The notes under the pieces were generated by a model, which worked only from the letters and a program-made list of their open reading frames with translations, had not been told where the DNA came from and did not search any database. The position numbers were made by a program, and so were the translations under genes. Source: Tetrapyrgos nigripes (Eukaryota > Basidiomycota > Agaricomycetes > Agaricales > Campanellaceae). Taken from it: a DNA stretch of 64,000 nt. How positions within the stretch are numbered: position 1 is the first letter of the stretch; each line of letters starts with the position of its first letter. Of this stretch, positions 12,389 to 24,209 are shown one piece after another. Location: the NCBI GenBank assembly GCA_013368315.1, contig JAACJM010000075.1, positions 248,001 to 312,000 of the forward strand, written 5' to 3'.

Positions 12389-13568
12389 GATAGTAGAGCG
12401 ACAGGAGAAGTCGGGAAATACCACTGAGTAGCTGGGATGTAACCCTCACACTGCCTATGGTCGGGTAGTTTTAAGTGATTCGTTTGTTCCATCTGATGGA
12501 TCACGAAGTCCAAAAGGGTTCTCGGCATTCGCAGATAACGAGGTGTAGCGGATGCAGTACAATATCACGCACAGTGTGCCTTAGCCCTCTGAGCCATTCG
12601 TAGGAGACGATCGAACCCGGTGGAATAGGGTTCACGAGTATGTACTTCATCGGCCCTCTTTGGGATAACGTTCCTGTGCTCTCGGCCGTTGGGTTGAGAT
12701 TCACGGGACTAATAGCAGATATGATAGCAGATAGATACATAGATAAAGATACACGGCGTGCTCCTTCACGAACGTGGCGGGTGTAGATGTTGTGCAGTGT
12801 GTATGATAGCAACAGAGCATGATTACCGAGGCAGAAGCCTTCTAAGGCCGTAGGGATGCGATAGGGATAATTTATGGAGTTTTGCTTACTCGAAGCTCGT
12901 TGGCCGGCTCAAGTAGATGGGCCAGCGTCTGAAGGTCGTCTGCGTATGAGAGAACTAATGGAGAACGATGAGAAACGCAAATGGATTCCATTTGTTAGGG
13001 TGGTACCATCTGAGGAGTACCAAAAACATATACCAATTAAAGTATGTATGGATGTCCTACTGAAAAGTTCCATCAGCAGACCCCGAACATAAACATACGA
13101 GCACCACGTACCAATTGACAGTATACTCGTCCACGAGCTTCACCAGTCCCAGCACCATCTCCAGCAACAAAAACCGCAAATGTCCCACCGAGACTCAGAA
13201 AACCAGAAAAGGTCCGGCCAAGGCGACATAGTCAAGTCGGTGACTGCGTCTTATTTCTTCATTTCACAATAGCCTTGCCAATCCCTCCAAAAACGTAAAG
13301 ATAATCCGAGTGCAGTGCCCAACGTTGAGCAGTAAAATGTCACAAGCTTCGTCAATGATCCGAGTCAGCAATATGACGCTCATGAAATCCTAGAACGCAG
13401 TATGCGTCGTGGTTGGACATGACGACCTCCAGCGCAGATTTGAGGGGAGGAAGGGAAGGAAGAAGGGAAAGCGAAAAGTTGAGAATTGAGAGTAAATTAG
13501 CGTTACAAACGAAGGTGAAGTGGACAGCCGTCACCCGTGTAAAGTGACGCATTTGATTTGCGCATGTT
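12389..13568. other. gene-free stretch up to the large transposon
   Basis: No supported gene. It includes the probable promoter of the minus-strand membrane protein gene and the left flank of the 7.75-kb TIR element. Confidence 0.5.
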
Positions 13569-13570
13569 TA

Positions 13571-13654
13571 CAGCCGTTCCTGTAAATAATGAGAATTGCC
13601 GCGGAATTTTTTTTTGTCACTATGCAATGCGTAACGCATCCGCTTGCCATTTAT
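13571..13654 (+). repeat. left terminal inverted repeat of the 7.75-kb element
   Basis: Matches 21241-21325 in reverse complement with only a few mismatches, including the GCCGCGGAATT block and the ATGCGTAACGCAT near-palindrome. Confidence 0.85.
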
Positions 13655-14807
13655 AGTAATGGTCGTCTCTTTCACGCTTCAGCAACGACAGCGGCGTTCG
13701 CCCTGCGGTCCTCATCTGGTGCTGCAAGTGCAGCGTGCTGATCCTTGATTCTTAGGAATAGTGCTGGAGTGCTATAGTCTGCCAAATTGTTGCTGGAAAA
13801 AGACTAGAGTAAGAAGGGTCATTGTGGTGTGTGACGGGTGTCTCTTCTGCTGATCTTCCTGACTGACATTGCCTATTGATGCCAGAGCATTGGACCTGAC
13901 CACATCTACCTACTGCTGCACAGAATAACTGCCATACGGAAGACTGCTAACAGTGGGCCAAGTGGAATTTGCTCCTTCCTACTTCATACAGGCTCTCATA
14001 TCTATGTCTCATCTTTGGTTATCCCTTTGCTGCTGACTACACTTCCCCAATTGAAGGCGAGAAGCCAGTTTACAATACTATTTGCAGAGTGGCCTGCCAG
14101 ATATCTGCTGGCCAAGTTTTAGTTGTGTCTTAGCGCCTTCCTCTGTCTTCCTTTCCTCTTTCTTTGTCCCACTTTTTTTTTACCTTTCATGTACTCCTGC
14201 AATGATAGTATGTTCTTTGGGAGGGAGAATAGACTGGGGTTTGCTTGAGGCCAGCAGCCGTCTACCCTCAGTGAAAAATGACACAGACGACAGCCAACCA
14301 ACAGCTGACCAGATCTGACTGGATCTGACCCAAACTGAAATGCATGGCCTTGTCGGCTCCAGGTGGTGGTAGCCATAGAATTTTACATGCAGCCTGACCT
14401 ATTCCGACTGGACCTGGCTGGATCTGGCTGGTTATTGCACTGAATCATGTTTGTAGTCAACCTGTAGTGTCAGATAGTGTTGGACCCAAGCAGAATTGGG
14501 CAGATTTCAGGTGGGTGCTTCATCTCGGGCAGGATCAGATTTGGTCAGAAATACACATTATTATTGGCTTCTACATTCCACGATATCTGACTACATCTGA
14601 CTATACTATGGAATACTACAACTGTATAATATAAAGTCCAAGTCCTACCAAGAAAGCGAAAGCCGAATAATGTCACCAAGTCTGCAAGAAAGACGAAGTA
14701 AAAGAGGGAAAAAATACGAGCATTGCAAAGTTGAATAGGGTGAAGAGCAAAAATCTGAAAAACAACGAGTCAGAATGGCGATGATAATGATAAACAAAGA
14801 GTACAAA

Positions 14808-16998
14808 CCAGGCATTTTTCTTGCGCTCATCGGCCAGTTTATGATATTCCTAAGTCAAAATTAGCATATAGTAAATGAAGAAGAATCAAGGATGAAACAT
14901 TTCGCCAAACCTTCTTGAAGTCCTTCACAGTGATAAAACAGCCGTGCTGAGGCCAGTAGAAAAAATGAGGTAGGAGGCGAAAAAGCAACATACTTGTTGG
15001 TGAAACCCTTGGCAGGCTTGGCCCATTCCTGGCCTAGTGGAGGGACTGGTTCCGAGTCTTGAGCTGGGCCATCAGAAGGACCAGGGACGACGGCATTGGC
15101 ATCAGGACCTGGTGTAAGTGAGGTGACAGACCTAAACCCACCAGTTGCCAGCTCACCAAGGTGACCCAAATTGCTGTTGCTTGCAACTGTAGCACCAGTT
15201 GCCAGCTCACCGTGGTGAACCAAATTGCCATCGCCAGTGCGAGCACCTGTATAATTCCAATTAGTAAGCAAAATTATTCAGTAGGAAAGGCAGGCATACC
15301 TTCGTTGACTGGTACCACTGTTGGAGGTGAAGAACCAGAGGAGACAGCAGTGGACCCTGTGAAAGGAACAGTATTGGTGTCTAGAAACATGTAAGTGTAA
15401 GCTAGACATATATGTACACTGTTCTCCTACCTTGGGCAACTTGAGGGGCTGAAGATGCATCAACACTGTAGAAGGCTGTGAGTCCATGCTTTGCGTATGT
15501 AGGGGACTAAATAACATACGTTTTCTTGCTCTGGCCAACAATAACATTAGCAAAAGCCAAGAAAACAGGCTGTTTTCCAATCACTTACCATTCGGCGAGC
15601 GACACTGTCTGGGAGACAAGGCTGCTGGTGCAGAGGTGTTTGCGAGGGTAAGGGAGAGGTATGAGAAGGCGGGGACTTTGAAGTAGAAGGTTGGGTGCTA
15701 GTGGATACAGTATTGACATCAACATCATCAACGTCAATGACGTTGGGTTCCATTTGGTCGTTGTCGTGGCCATGCTTCTTCCCTTTGTTGGTAGGCTTCG
15801 CTTTCTTGCTCACTTTCTTGTTCTTGTCCTTCTTGTCTCCGTTCTTGTTCTTCTTGTCTGCATCGCTAGTTTTGTTGGCTTTCTGTTGAGAGATGGGAAG
15901 GCACCTGGGAAAGGAAGTCAGTGGCAATTAAAAAGCCAGTAAAAGAAGGAAACTATAAGGAAAAACGTGTAAAAGAAAGGAAATAAAAAAAAGGAAACAC
16001 ACGTAAAAGTTTTCTGCTGGACACATGCTTTGCGAGCCAGTCAGGGTATTTCATACCAAGGTAGACAAGGACCTTGTAATTGTCTGCAGCTAGACGAAAC
16101 TCAATGAAGTGTTTCTTGAGCTCGCACAAGTACGACAATGGGAAGGGAAGGAGCTTTGTGGCACAAGACGCCTCCAGACACCAGTAATAGACCTCGTCTA
16201 GTGCCCGGATCAAAAAGGTACTGATATCCTTGAGACGATCCACTGGGAGCTCTGGAGGACAATAACATTAGTAAGTAAAAAAAGAAATCACATTCCAATC
16301 ACATACCATTGCCATCGATGTCTAGTAGGAAACCATAGCGGGGCACATTGTCCTTAATATTGACCCAGTCCGTTCTGGTCCACAGCTCCTGGACAGTTTC
16401 TGGGTATTCCTTCTTTTTGAGTGGTTCAGGAGGCGTAATATCCCAAGGCAGAAGTTGAGCAATATTGGGGTTACGTGAGGAAGCAGGAGGTTCTGGTGTG
16501 GTTGACATGGCCGCTGCTGCAGGGTGACTTGCATGCTCAAGTAAGAGCTGATAAAAGTCATTTCTGATGCTCCTATACCAAAAAGTTGAGTATAAAAGTA
16601 ATTGTGAAGGATGAAATAAGATAGCAACGTACTCCTGTTGAGATGCTATTTCTTCAACCCTGATGCTCTTAGTGTACAACTCCTGATAGTGCGCGTTGAG
16701 GAAAAGCTGGTCTGGGGTCGCGGTTGCAATGATTCAGCACACGTCCAATTCAGATGACGAGAGCTTCTAGGGAGTTAGAAGTATCCTCACTTGGCAGGAA
16801 TACAATGAAACTCATGTTTTGGGTCCCTGGGGCCCTATTGGACGCGTGTCCAATAGAACGATAGCCAGTACTGGAATAGGCAGTGTATTGGTTTTGATCA
16901 TTGTAGGCTGGCCTAGGCTGGTCGACTTGCTGAGTCTGAGACTGGTGATGAAGCCACCCACTGTTGCTGGAGCTCTGGCATTGCGACTCCTGGTACAT
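14808..16998 (-). CDS. transposon-borne gene of unknown function (3' end uncertain)
   Basis: A multi-exon minus-strand frame inside the TIR element. It starts at the ATG at 16998 (MYQESQCQSSS, Gln-rich), continues through QLFLNAHYQELYTKS and FYQLLLEHASHP exons, then WDITPPEPLKKKEYPE, DNVPRYGFLLDIDGNG, a helical segment with YYWCLEASCATKLLPF and MKYPDWLAKH, a strongly basic Lys/Asp/Asn-rich stretch (about 15850-15927), Ser/Pro-rich linkers and a final conserved-looking HGCFITVKDFKK / EYHKLADERKKNAW block. Exons join at plausible GT-AG sites without stop codons, so the gene appears open. I do not recognise the family. Codon choice and composition are AT-richer than the host genes. The terminal exon below 14808 could not be resolved. 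Confidence 0.5.
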
Positions 16999-17469
16999 GG
17001 TGGTGTAAGATCAATAAGTCGAGGTCGTAGAGGAAGAAGCAGGGATGATCTGTTTGTTTGTCTGTTTGTAGCCATAAACAGAATCATGTGATTTATATGT
17101 CGATGCGTTGACGTGCGTCAACACGTCTTGTACTTAACTCCAAACCTCAAAAGTTTGGATAAGCAGCTGTATTAAATATCTGGAGACAATAGAATAAGTA
17201 CTACAAACTTAATTCACTAGGGTCTACATAAGTGAAAATATGATACTCACACTCGGATGCTTGTGCAAATTGCTGAGGGTATCAGAATCTTGTACGAAGA
17301 GTATAAGACAATCATGAAATTTAAATTCCACAGAAAGCTGTGGGGCAGCGATAGGAGGAGCACAAAATAGGAAATGACAAGACAAAGTGGTTATAACAAA
17401 TAGTTACTACAGCATACGCCACTATGATAACTTCCACAAAAAAAACCACAAAAAAGGTACTATGAAGTA

Positions 17470-19172
17470 CTACAGCTCATCTGGACCATCTCTGTCTCCA
17501 TTATCATCAAATCCCATCAACTCAATCTCCTCAATGCCAGATTTTTCTACCACAAACCAAAGATCATCCTCCTTGTCATGCTGCTTTGGTAATGGTTGCA
17601 CCGATATTACAGACAGGATTGATTTCATGGGTATGACAACCAAATCTTGATTCACCTGATAGCAGCAAGCCCAGAGAGTACCATAGGACTCTTCGAGAAG
17701 GTCAGCTTCTGGATGGGAATATAAAGAAACAAGTGCATAGAAGCAACCCGTGTATTTGATATCACGAAGGTCCCTGGGGTTCTGGCCATCATGAGTCCTC
17801 ATGAAATAGAACTGGACTTCTCTATATTCAATGATATTGTTGAGTCGAAGCTAGTAGAACAAATGTAAATGAATACATAAGTGATTGCTGAGATGATACT
17901 AAAGACTTACTTTGACATTGTGAGAGATTCTGATATTCTTTCGCGTACTCTGAGATTCTTGCCATAAACTCTGTGCTTTCTGACCATTAGCAAGTTGGAG
18001 TCTACCCCAACTTTTCACAGGGTCAGTGGTGGAAAGAGCTTCCTCTTTGGCAGTCAGATGCAGAACTCAGGAATGACAGCTATGTGTATGGGGCAGTCCA
18101 TTGATATATCAGTATCTTTGAGTGTTCCTTTCACCATCAACTCGTCCCCAGGTGATGATGTATGCAATGGAAGGGCACTTCACATGGGAAAGAGAAGCAC
18201 CACATGAGCACTGGCAGTTTTTAAGCTGCCATGGGATGTCTTTGTGTGTCTGTGGCCGTGTGATAACCTTGCAAGATTCTTGAGTGCACCAAAACACTCC
18301 CAAGCATCTACGCACACTCTCCCACCCACCTGTAGCTGTATCAGCATCATAAGAGCCTTTGCAGTTGCTGCCACCACTATTTGAACATGCCCAGTGCACC
18401 ATCAGTTTCTTGGTGGCTTCATATTGTGCATGAGTACAGTCAAGGACAAAGAGGCCATTGGGCCAGCCATTCCATTCCACATGATCCAGGGAAGTGAACA
18501 TAGCACCAGTGTCTCAGTTTTGTCAACATTCAGGAGCAGATTGTGGATGCAAGGGAACAAATGCAGTCAATTTTGCTGGATCAGTGAGGTCAATTGGTCC
18601 CCATGTGAATGTTGGTCCTGATTTGGTGCTGATTGGGTTGTGCTGGACAGCAGGTGGTATGTTTGTTTTGGCTGACTGACTGACCACATCTACTACGATC
18701 ATGTTAACATCAACATCTTTCCTGCCAAAGAGAAAAAGACTACATACTATGTGGTGGGACTGTTTTTGGGAGCTCTTGTGAGCCAGGATTGGTATTGGAA
18801 CCTAGCACATTCACATTGTCTATATCATATATAATATGTGCAATGATCAGGAGCTATCAAAATGGAAATTATTCTAGATTGAGACATATGAGGCTCTGGA
18901 GGATTGATAATAGGCTTTTGAGAAATTATATTGGATGGATTTAGTGGATTAACAACTGGATTTTGAGAATTGGTGTGAGTTGAGCTTAGGTCAATGATGG
19001 GATTTTGAGTTGAGGTATAAAGCCCTGATTTCACGAAATAAGTATATGATAAGTTGATTATTTTGTACAGAAAATACATACCTTGACAATACAATTGAAG
19101 CTGTACAACATCAGTGTGCATGGCATCTAAGGACAGCTTGATGGGCTGGGAATCTTGACCTGAGTGTTGCAA
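17470..19172 (-). pseudogene. decayed transposon gene with GCM/WRKY-type zinc-finger region
   Basis: Reading the minus strand from about 19172, exon-like pieces include a repeated QNP(V/I)(V/I) motif, TFTWGPIDLTDPAKLTAF, then EWNGWPNGLFVLDCTHAQYE, followed by a Cys/His-rich region (18370-18180) with RRCLGVFWCTQESC, ITRPQT and CQCSCGA. That pattern resembles the WRKY-GCM1 class of zinc fingers found in some fungal transposons; this assignment is inference. A C-terminal exon (17892-17470) has LWACCYQ, IPMKSILSV and DLWFVVEKSG. Two TGA codons interrupt the frame just before 18501, and the exon after the zinc-finger region is also frame-broken, so it is called a pseudogene. Confidence 0.5.
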
Positions 19173-19802
19173 TGCATTGTGACTGATACTGGTGGGAACT
19201 AGTTCAAAAGCTACGAGTTTCCCTGATTATCCATAGTTATACATATTTTTGTAGGCCATTTTTGTACATTGGTATCTTGTGCATTTGAGGGTGAAGAATG
19301 GCATTATTAGCTATGATTAAATTTATTTAAATAGGTCAATATATAAACACAAATATAATGTCATAATTCTCACAAGGGTGTGTAGTATTACTGTTGCCAC
19401 TGGTGAAATGTGTAGGCAGAGAAGGGGGCCATGAGGTATCTTCTATAACCATGCTTGCATATATTGACAATTGTAAGTCCATTTCTAGCACACAGAGTCA
19501 AAAATTTTATTATATCTGCATACCATTTTGTATACATTTTGTATACTCGCTCTCAGATCCCAGTCAGTTGCATTTAATATTCGGCTTAGGTCCATATTGT
19601 GCGCACAGAACCTGTAGACGTTTGAATGTTAAAAATACATAAATGTGTAAAGCTAAATGTAAGGCTAACTAGGACCTGCAGGCTAGATTTTTGCAAAAGC
19701 GGCACAAAGACTTTGTTTTTGGGGGGTGGGGGAAAGCAGCACAATGACAGTTATGAGCCTATTAAATACTATGGCCCAATGCCATCAATTTGGACGCTTA
19801 AC

Positions 19803-20197
19803 ATAGCCCCGAACGTCGTGTTGCGCAGTATAGAGTGAAATTGGAAATAAAAATCAAAATAAGGTTTGTGAGATTGGTGCTTACTTCAGTGTCTATGTGT
19901 GCAAACAGGTCATGATTCTGATTCACATGCTCTACAACCATTCAGAATGGTGACAAAATGAAAGGAATCATGGGCGACGGTTCAACAACTCATAAGTTGT
20001 ATACTTAAGATAGCCCCGAACATCAGGGTGCGACGTCCGCATATCGTGGAGTCAAATTGAAATTATATTCAAAATAAAGATAGTACTTACAGTAGTCACT
20101 ATGCCTTCAACTACGCTTAGATTCCAACTTACATTTTCTGTAGCCATGCAGAACAGGGATGAAATGTGAAAGGAGTCGTGATCGACGGTTCACGACT
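19803..20197. repeat. imperfect tandem duplication, period about 208 bp
   Basis: Two diverged copies, about 19803-19990 and 20011-20197, share in order ATAGCCCCGAAC, a CAAAATAA segment, a CTTAC splice-donor-like site (minus strand), ATTC(T)-CAT blocks and GACGGTTCA. The shared pieces include an exon-like minus-strand segment with its splice site, so an exon may have been duplicated. Confidence 0.55.
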
Positions 20198-20350
20198 CAC
20201 AGACGAGGTCAACGACGTGTCCTGATCCGGCTCGAGACCGAAGATCTGCGTGCCTGAGGTGGAGCTCGGCTGAATGTACGACACGGCGGTGGCACGCTGA
20301 GGCGACACGGTAAATTCTCGCCACCGTTCCTCAGTTCTACCAGGACTCAC
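20129..20350 (-). other. GC-rich exon-like segment inside the transposon
   Basis: An open minus-strand stretch encoding about 73 residues (including EFTVSPQRATAV and IFGLEPDQDTSL) has clearly higher GC and a more coding-like composition than its surroundings. It ends at a consensus splice donor (GTAAGT after AAAAT). It lacks an ATG start and is probably an internal or first exon of a transposon gene I cannot otherwise assign. Confidence 0.4.
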
Positions 20351-21160
20351 TGCCAGTGCTCCCTTTCCTGCCTATTCCTGGAATCATCCCCCAATGCCTT
20401 ACGCTAACTATATGAATCTGCCACAGAGGATATTTACGTGTAGTTTATGACTACTTTGAGTATGTTTTGTGTAGTTTCTAGCTTATAGTTGGATGATTTT
20501 TCAATGAAAGTAGTTTTGGTGCTCAGCCTACTCTGGCATGTGCAATTTCAATAATAGTAAGTGACATGTCAATTTTCACACGGCTGCAAACCTTCAGGAT
20601 TGTGGCTGAACACTTGAACACTGGAAAGTACTTCTTCTCATCAACAAAAAATACTATTTCACAGTAAGTAGTATGAGCTAACTGAGTAGATATTATATAC
20701 ATACTTAGAGAACTCAAGCTACAGTCAAGCTACTCTCAAGCTTCCTCCAACTACTTTATATGCCCCTAAAATGCCTTTGATATGTGCTAATTTCTCTTGA
20801 ATATGTCTAGACTATTTTCTGGCTTGTAAAATGATTGACATTGCCTTTGTATACTAAAACTTCATTCATATGGATCTGCATGTTCACTCTAGGTCACCAT
20901 ATTCACAAGACAAGCAGTCTAATACAGTTGGGAACATCTAGCTAAGACTTGCACAAAACGAGACTGCAATTTTAAAGTGTATGTACTTGACTCAGTAGAA
21001 GCTCAACCAATTTGCAATAAGACATGTGGTGTCTACAATATGCATCTCCTTAATGAATGACCCTTCCAATGTGAGTAACTTGTTGTGAGACAAAGTGTAA
21101 TGAAGTTGATTACAGTAGCATAAGCACAGCCACACCCAAAAAGGAGAGTCAAGCTACACT

Positions 21161-21198
21161 CAAGCTACTCAAGCTTGGGTAGCTTGAGTAGTAGCTTG
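21161..21198. repeat. inverted repeat hairpin
   Basis: CAAGCTACTCAAGCT and AGCTTGAGTAGTAGCTTG face each other around a GGGT centre. Related CAAGCTAC motifs occur at 20715-20750, so this is part of a subterminal repeat region of the 7.75-kb element. Confidence 0.6.
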
Positions 21199-21240
21199 AA
21201 AAACCAGATGCCCACCAGTGACATGTTTAGAGCACAATTC

Positions 21241-21325
21241 CATAAAAGGCAACTGGATGCGTTACGCATTACATGGTGACAAAAAAAAATTCCGCGGCGA
21301 TTCTCATTATTTACAGGAACGGCTG
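21241..21325 (-). repeat. right terminal inverted repeat of the 7.75-kb element
   Basis: Reverse complement of 13571-13654; ends in CAGGAACGGCTG followed by TA. Confidence 0.85.
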
Positions 21326-21327
21326 TA

Positions 21328-23717
21328 ATTTAAGAGTCGATAGCCTGCCTCCGTTAAGTATTCCGCCACCGCGTCGTTTGAGGTTACTATGGATCTGAAG
21401 GGGGAGGGATTAACTGATTGCAAATCCTCTGGATACTTTCAACAGACTCTTCCATAAGTCGTGCTGGCTCCGAGTAATTTGTAACGATTCAGACAAGGTA
21501 GTGACAGTTCGTGATAATAGAACACGTATACAATCAATGGTGACCGTGAAGCAGATTTCGCGGCCTCAAGAGCGATCGACGTGAAGGTGATTGTCACTGA
21601 AGCGTGGCTAACTTCTCAATCCTAGATCTCAAGTTAATAGACAGTCCTATTTAGGGATCGCATCCCGCGGCTATAAGCCCGGCGTTCTCTAGATGCCTGT
21701 AAAATTCTTATCTGTCAAAGGCGACTTGAACAAATCAATTTCCTTCCCAACACACTTACTTACACGGATTGAAGAGTAAGAAGGGCACGCTGAACTTACT
21801 ATTAAGTAGTACTTACTTCGACTTTGGTGCCACAGTGGATACATCCCTCGAACATCCCTATCTGCTTCGGAACGACCTCTTTCTTAGTGAGAGATTAATG
21901 GATTTGTATCTCACTCTCTAACCATACAGTCAATCACGGTGAAGGCGCTCAATGGCGACGTCCAATGCAAAAGTGGACCCTCATTCCCAGATGGTAGGAA
22001 GTGGCTGACCTAATGTTCCGTGCTGAACTGACCTCCCACTAATTCGGATAAGAATATACCCCGAGGTGGGTCCCTACAGGCTCAAATAGGTAGGTATGTA
22101 TGCATTCAGACATCTTTTTTTGTAGGAAAAGAACGAAAAGTCGCTAATTTTTCTCAAGAACTGTTTTTGGATGCAAAATAAGTAAGCCCCGAGGTAGTCG
22201 GTGGAAAGCAGTGTAGAACGTCCATACGCATTGGTAAAACACACGGTTATTAAGTAGTTCGAGCTCCAGTGGGAGCTTTCCGTCTCGACTGAGTTGACTC
22301 CGACAATTGTTCTGATGAATTCCGCTTATTTATTGCGACGGTTCTGCATGCCCATTCGCTGCTGGTGAATGAAGGAACGAAATTCAGGATTTGGGAGGGC
22401 ATTTGTAATTTGTGCATGAAATGGAGGAATCACGATTGATGCGTGCGCATGCTTAAGTGCTTCTTTATAAGGCGCACCATCTTCGTTAGATCCCCCCACG
22501 CAACCCACAAGCCCTCACCCACGTCCCCGACTCACTCACAGAATGACATGGAGAACTATGGCTCTGAGATCTCCACTTTCTTTCTTAAAATGTCTCTTCT
22601 ACTCTTACCTCGTCCCTGTTGCTCGGTAACTCCGATCGCGAATACCTTGCATCCCTATCGATGCTACGCCATGCTAGCCCAAATCGAAACATTTCTTGGT
22701 CCCATTGTCCTCCCAATCCACTATTTCAACCCTGTTGTCAGTCACCTATCGGCGGCCTCTTGACGAAGGACAGACATCGCTTTGGAAGTCGAATTCGAGA
22801 TCAGTACCGATACTTCCTGGTCCTCGTTGACCTCGACGCCGCGTAATACACACGTCAAGGCAGCTATCCTTCGTCAAGCCGCTTGTCGGTAGTGACTGTC
22901 GGTGTTGGTGAATATGGACCAGGATGGGAATGAGGAGGAGGACTTCATGGGCTTGGAGGAGTTCGTAATGTTTGATTTAATGGTGCGAGGTGTTCTTCGG
23001 CAATCTGGCTTACTTACTAGATTTTGACTCCTGCTGGGGCGGGTGGTGGCAATGTGGCAACGTGTCCGATTGTGCGTACTCAGTACTTGTTACTCATTTA
23101 TTTGCTTACTCATTACTCATAAGCATGAAGGGTCGCACAAGATCTAGTAGTGCCACTGCAAACCGTGGCTGGATGCAGGCTACGGTCCAAGATTCCAACC
23201 TTCTGTCCTCTATACGAATGCATTGCCAAGTTGGCAATAATACTAATAGTCAAGGCGGCTCAAAAAATATGCAGGCGCTGATGCGAGCCGTCGGAAGCCT
23301 CAACGTCGGCCCGTCGGGTAATCTCGTCCATCATCCCGTAACGGCGACCCTTTATCCGGTCCCGCCTCCCCTTCTCTCAGACTCATCTTGCGCTTACCTC
23401 TCAATTTCCTTTGATACAAGTTTCTGTCCTAGTCTTGAAAGATCTTCTCCGTAGCACAGCAGAGTATATGGAGTCTGGACGACAAACGTTAGGTATGATC
23501 GTCATACCTGACGTTTGTCATAGGGACCCTGTAGGGAACTAGGGTAAAACTCTAGAAGCGGCAGCCGGTGATCGAGAGATGAAGAGAAAATCGTATTTAT
23601 ACCCTGTTTCCTCCGTAGGCGCCCTACTTCCCTCTGCTCTCATTCACGAAGCCCGTCCACGCCGTACAGGTCCCTTCTTCACTCTTTCATCAGCACGCTC
23701 ATTTTACACCACCAACC
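21328..23717. other. gene-free stretch
   Basis: No supported gene. A 154-codon plus-strand frame at 22990-23454 has no recognisable domain and no consistent exon context. Near the right edge are the hairpin at 23481-23519 and a TATA-like ATTTATAC at about 23595, both upstream of the small secreted protein gene. Confidence 0.45.
23481..23519. repeat. near-perfect 39-bp palindrome
   Basis: GACAAACGT-x-AGGTATGA is followed, after the trinucleotide TCG, by TCATACCT-x-ACGTTTGTC, so the arms pair over about 18 bases with one mismatch. It lies about 200 bp upstream of the secreted protein start codon. Confidence 0.8.
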
Positions 23718-24209
23718 ATGCGTTTGTCCCTGACCTCTCTCAACATCGCTCTCTTCCTTCTCGCTATTCCTGCGCTCGGTCAAAAACCTTCCCAGGCAGT
23801 AGCAAGAGATCATCTCTGCCCTGAAGTCTCTCTCAAGAACCTCGGTAAAAAGGACTGGCTTTGCGACAAGCCTCCTTATTCAGGAGATATCTTTGGCTGC
23901 AGGTACGTGGTTGTGTCCGCTTGTTTTTTTTTTTCTTATCCTGACCTCTGAACCTCTAGCTATAACACTGGCACCGGTACCAACACTCTCAAATGCATTT
24001 ACGATGTCGTGAGTCCTCATCGTTCAGTACCTTTTTGTATCACTCATCGTCGCGGGGTGGTTCTCAAGTTGACCGGCGAGTGCCAGAACGAAGAGAAAGA
24101 CTGCCCGAAATTCGCCTGGGACCACAACAAGAGGAAACGTTTCTTGGCCGAGAAACGTTCTGCAGCTCGCCATGATCCTTTGACCAAACGTAGTCATGAC
24201 CGTTTGTAG
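23718..24209 (+). CDS. small secreted cysteine-containing protein
   Basis: Three exons keep frame: 23718-23902, 23960-24008 and 24069-24209, giving about 124 residues. The first about 21 residues form a signal peptide (MRLSLTSLNIALFLLAIPAL). The mature part has six cysteines (in HLCPE, WLCDK, FGCS, LKCIY, GECQN and KDCPK), enough for three disulfides. The C-terminal third is basic, with KR dipeptides (EKRSAA, TKRSHD) that could be Kex2-type cleavage sites. No family is recognised; small secreted proteins of this kind are common in fungi and some act as effectors, but nothing here shows that. A TATA-like sequence lies about 120 bp upstream. Confidence 0.72.

Larger units (their letters stand above)
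13571..21325. mobile_element. 7.75-kb TIR DNA transposon with TA flanks, superfamily undetermined
   Basis: Both ends carry the same sequence in opposite orientation, starting CAGCCGTTCCTG and running about 85 bp through a poly-T/poly-A tract and the near-palindrome ATGCGTAACGCAT. TA lies immediately outside both ends (13569-13570 and 21326-21327), consistent with a TA target duplication. The interior is AT-richer than the flanking genes and contains minus-strand transposon-type genes (14808-16998 and 17470-19172). I did not find a DDE transposase core, so the element may be non-autonomous, decayed, or encode a transposase too divergent to recognise by eye. Confidence 0.75.

Noticed and set aside
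22990..23454. 154-codon plus-strand open frame with a hydrophobic start
   Set aside because: Composition changes abruptly along it, no recognisable domain and no consistent splice structure.
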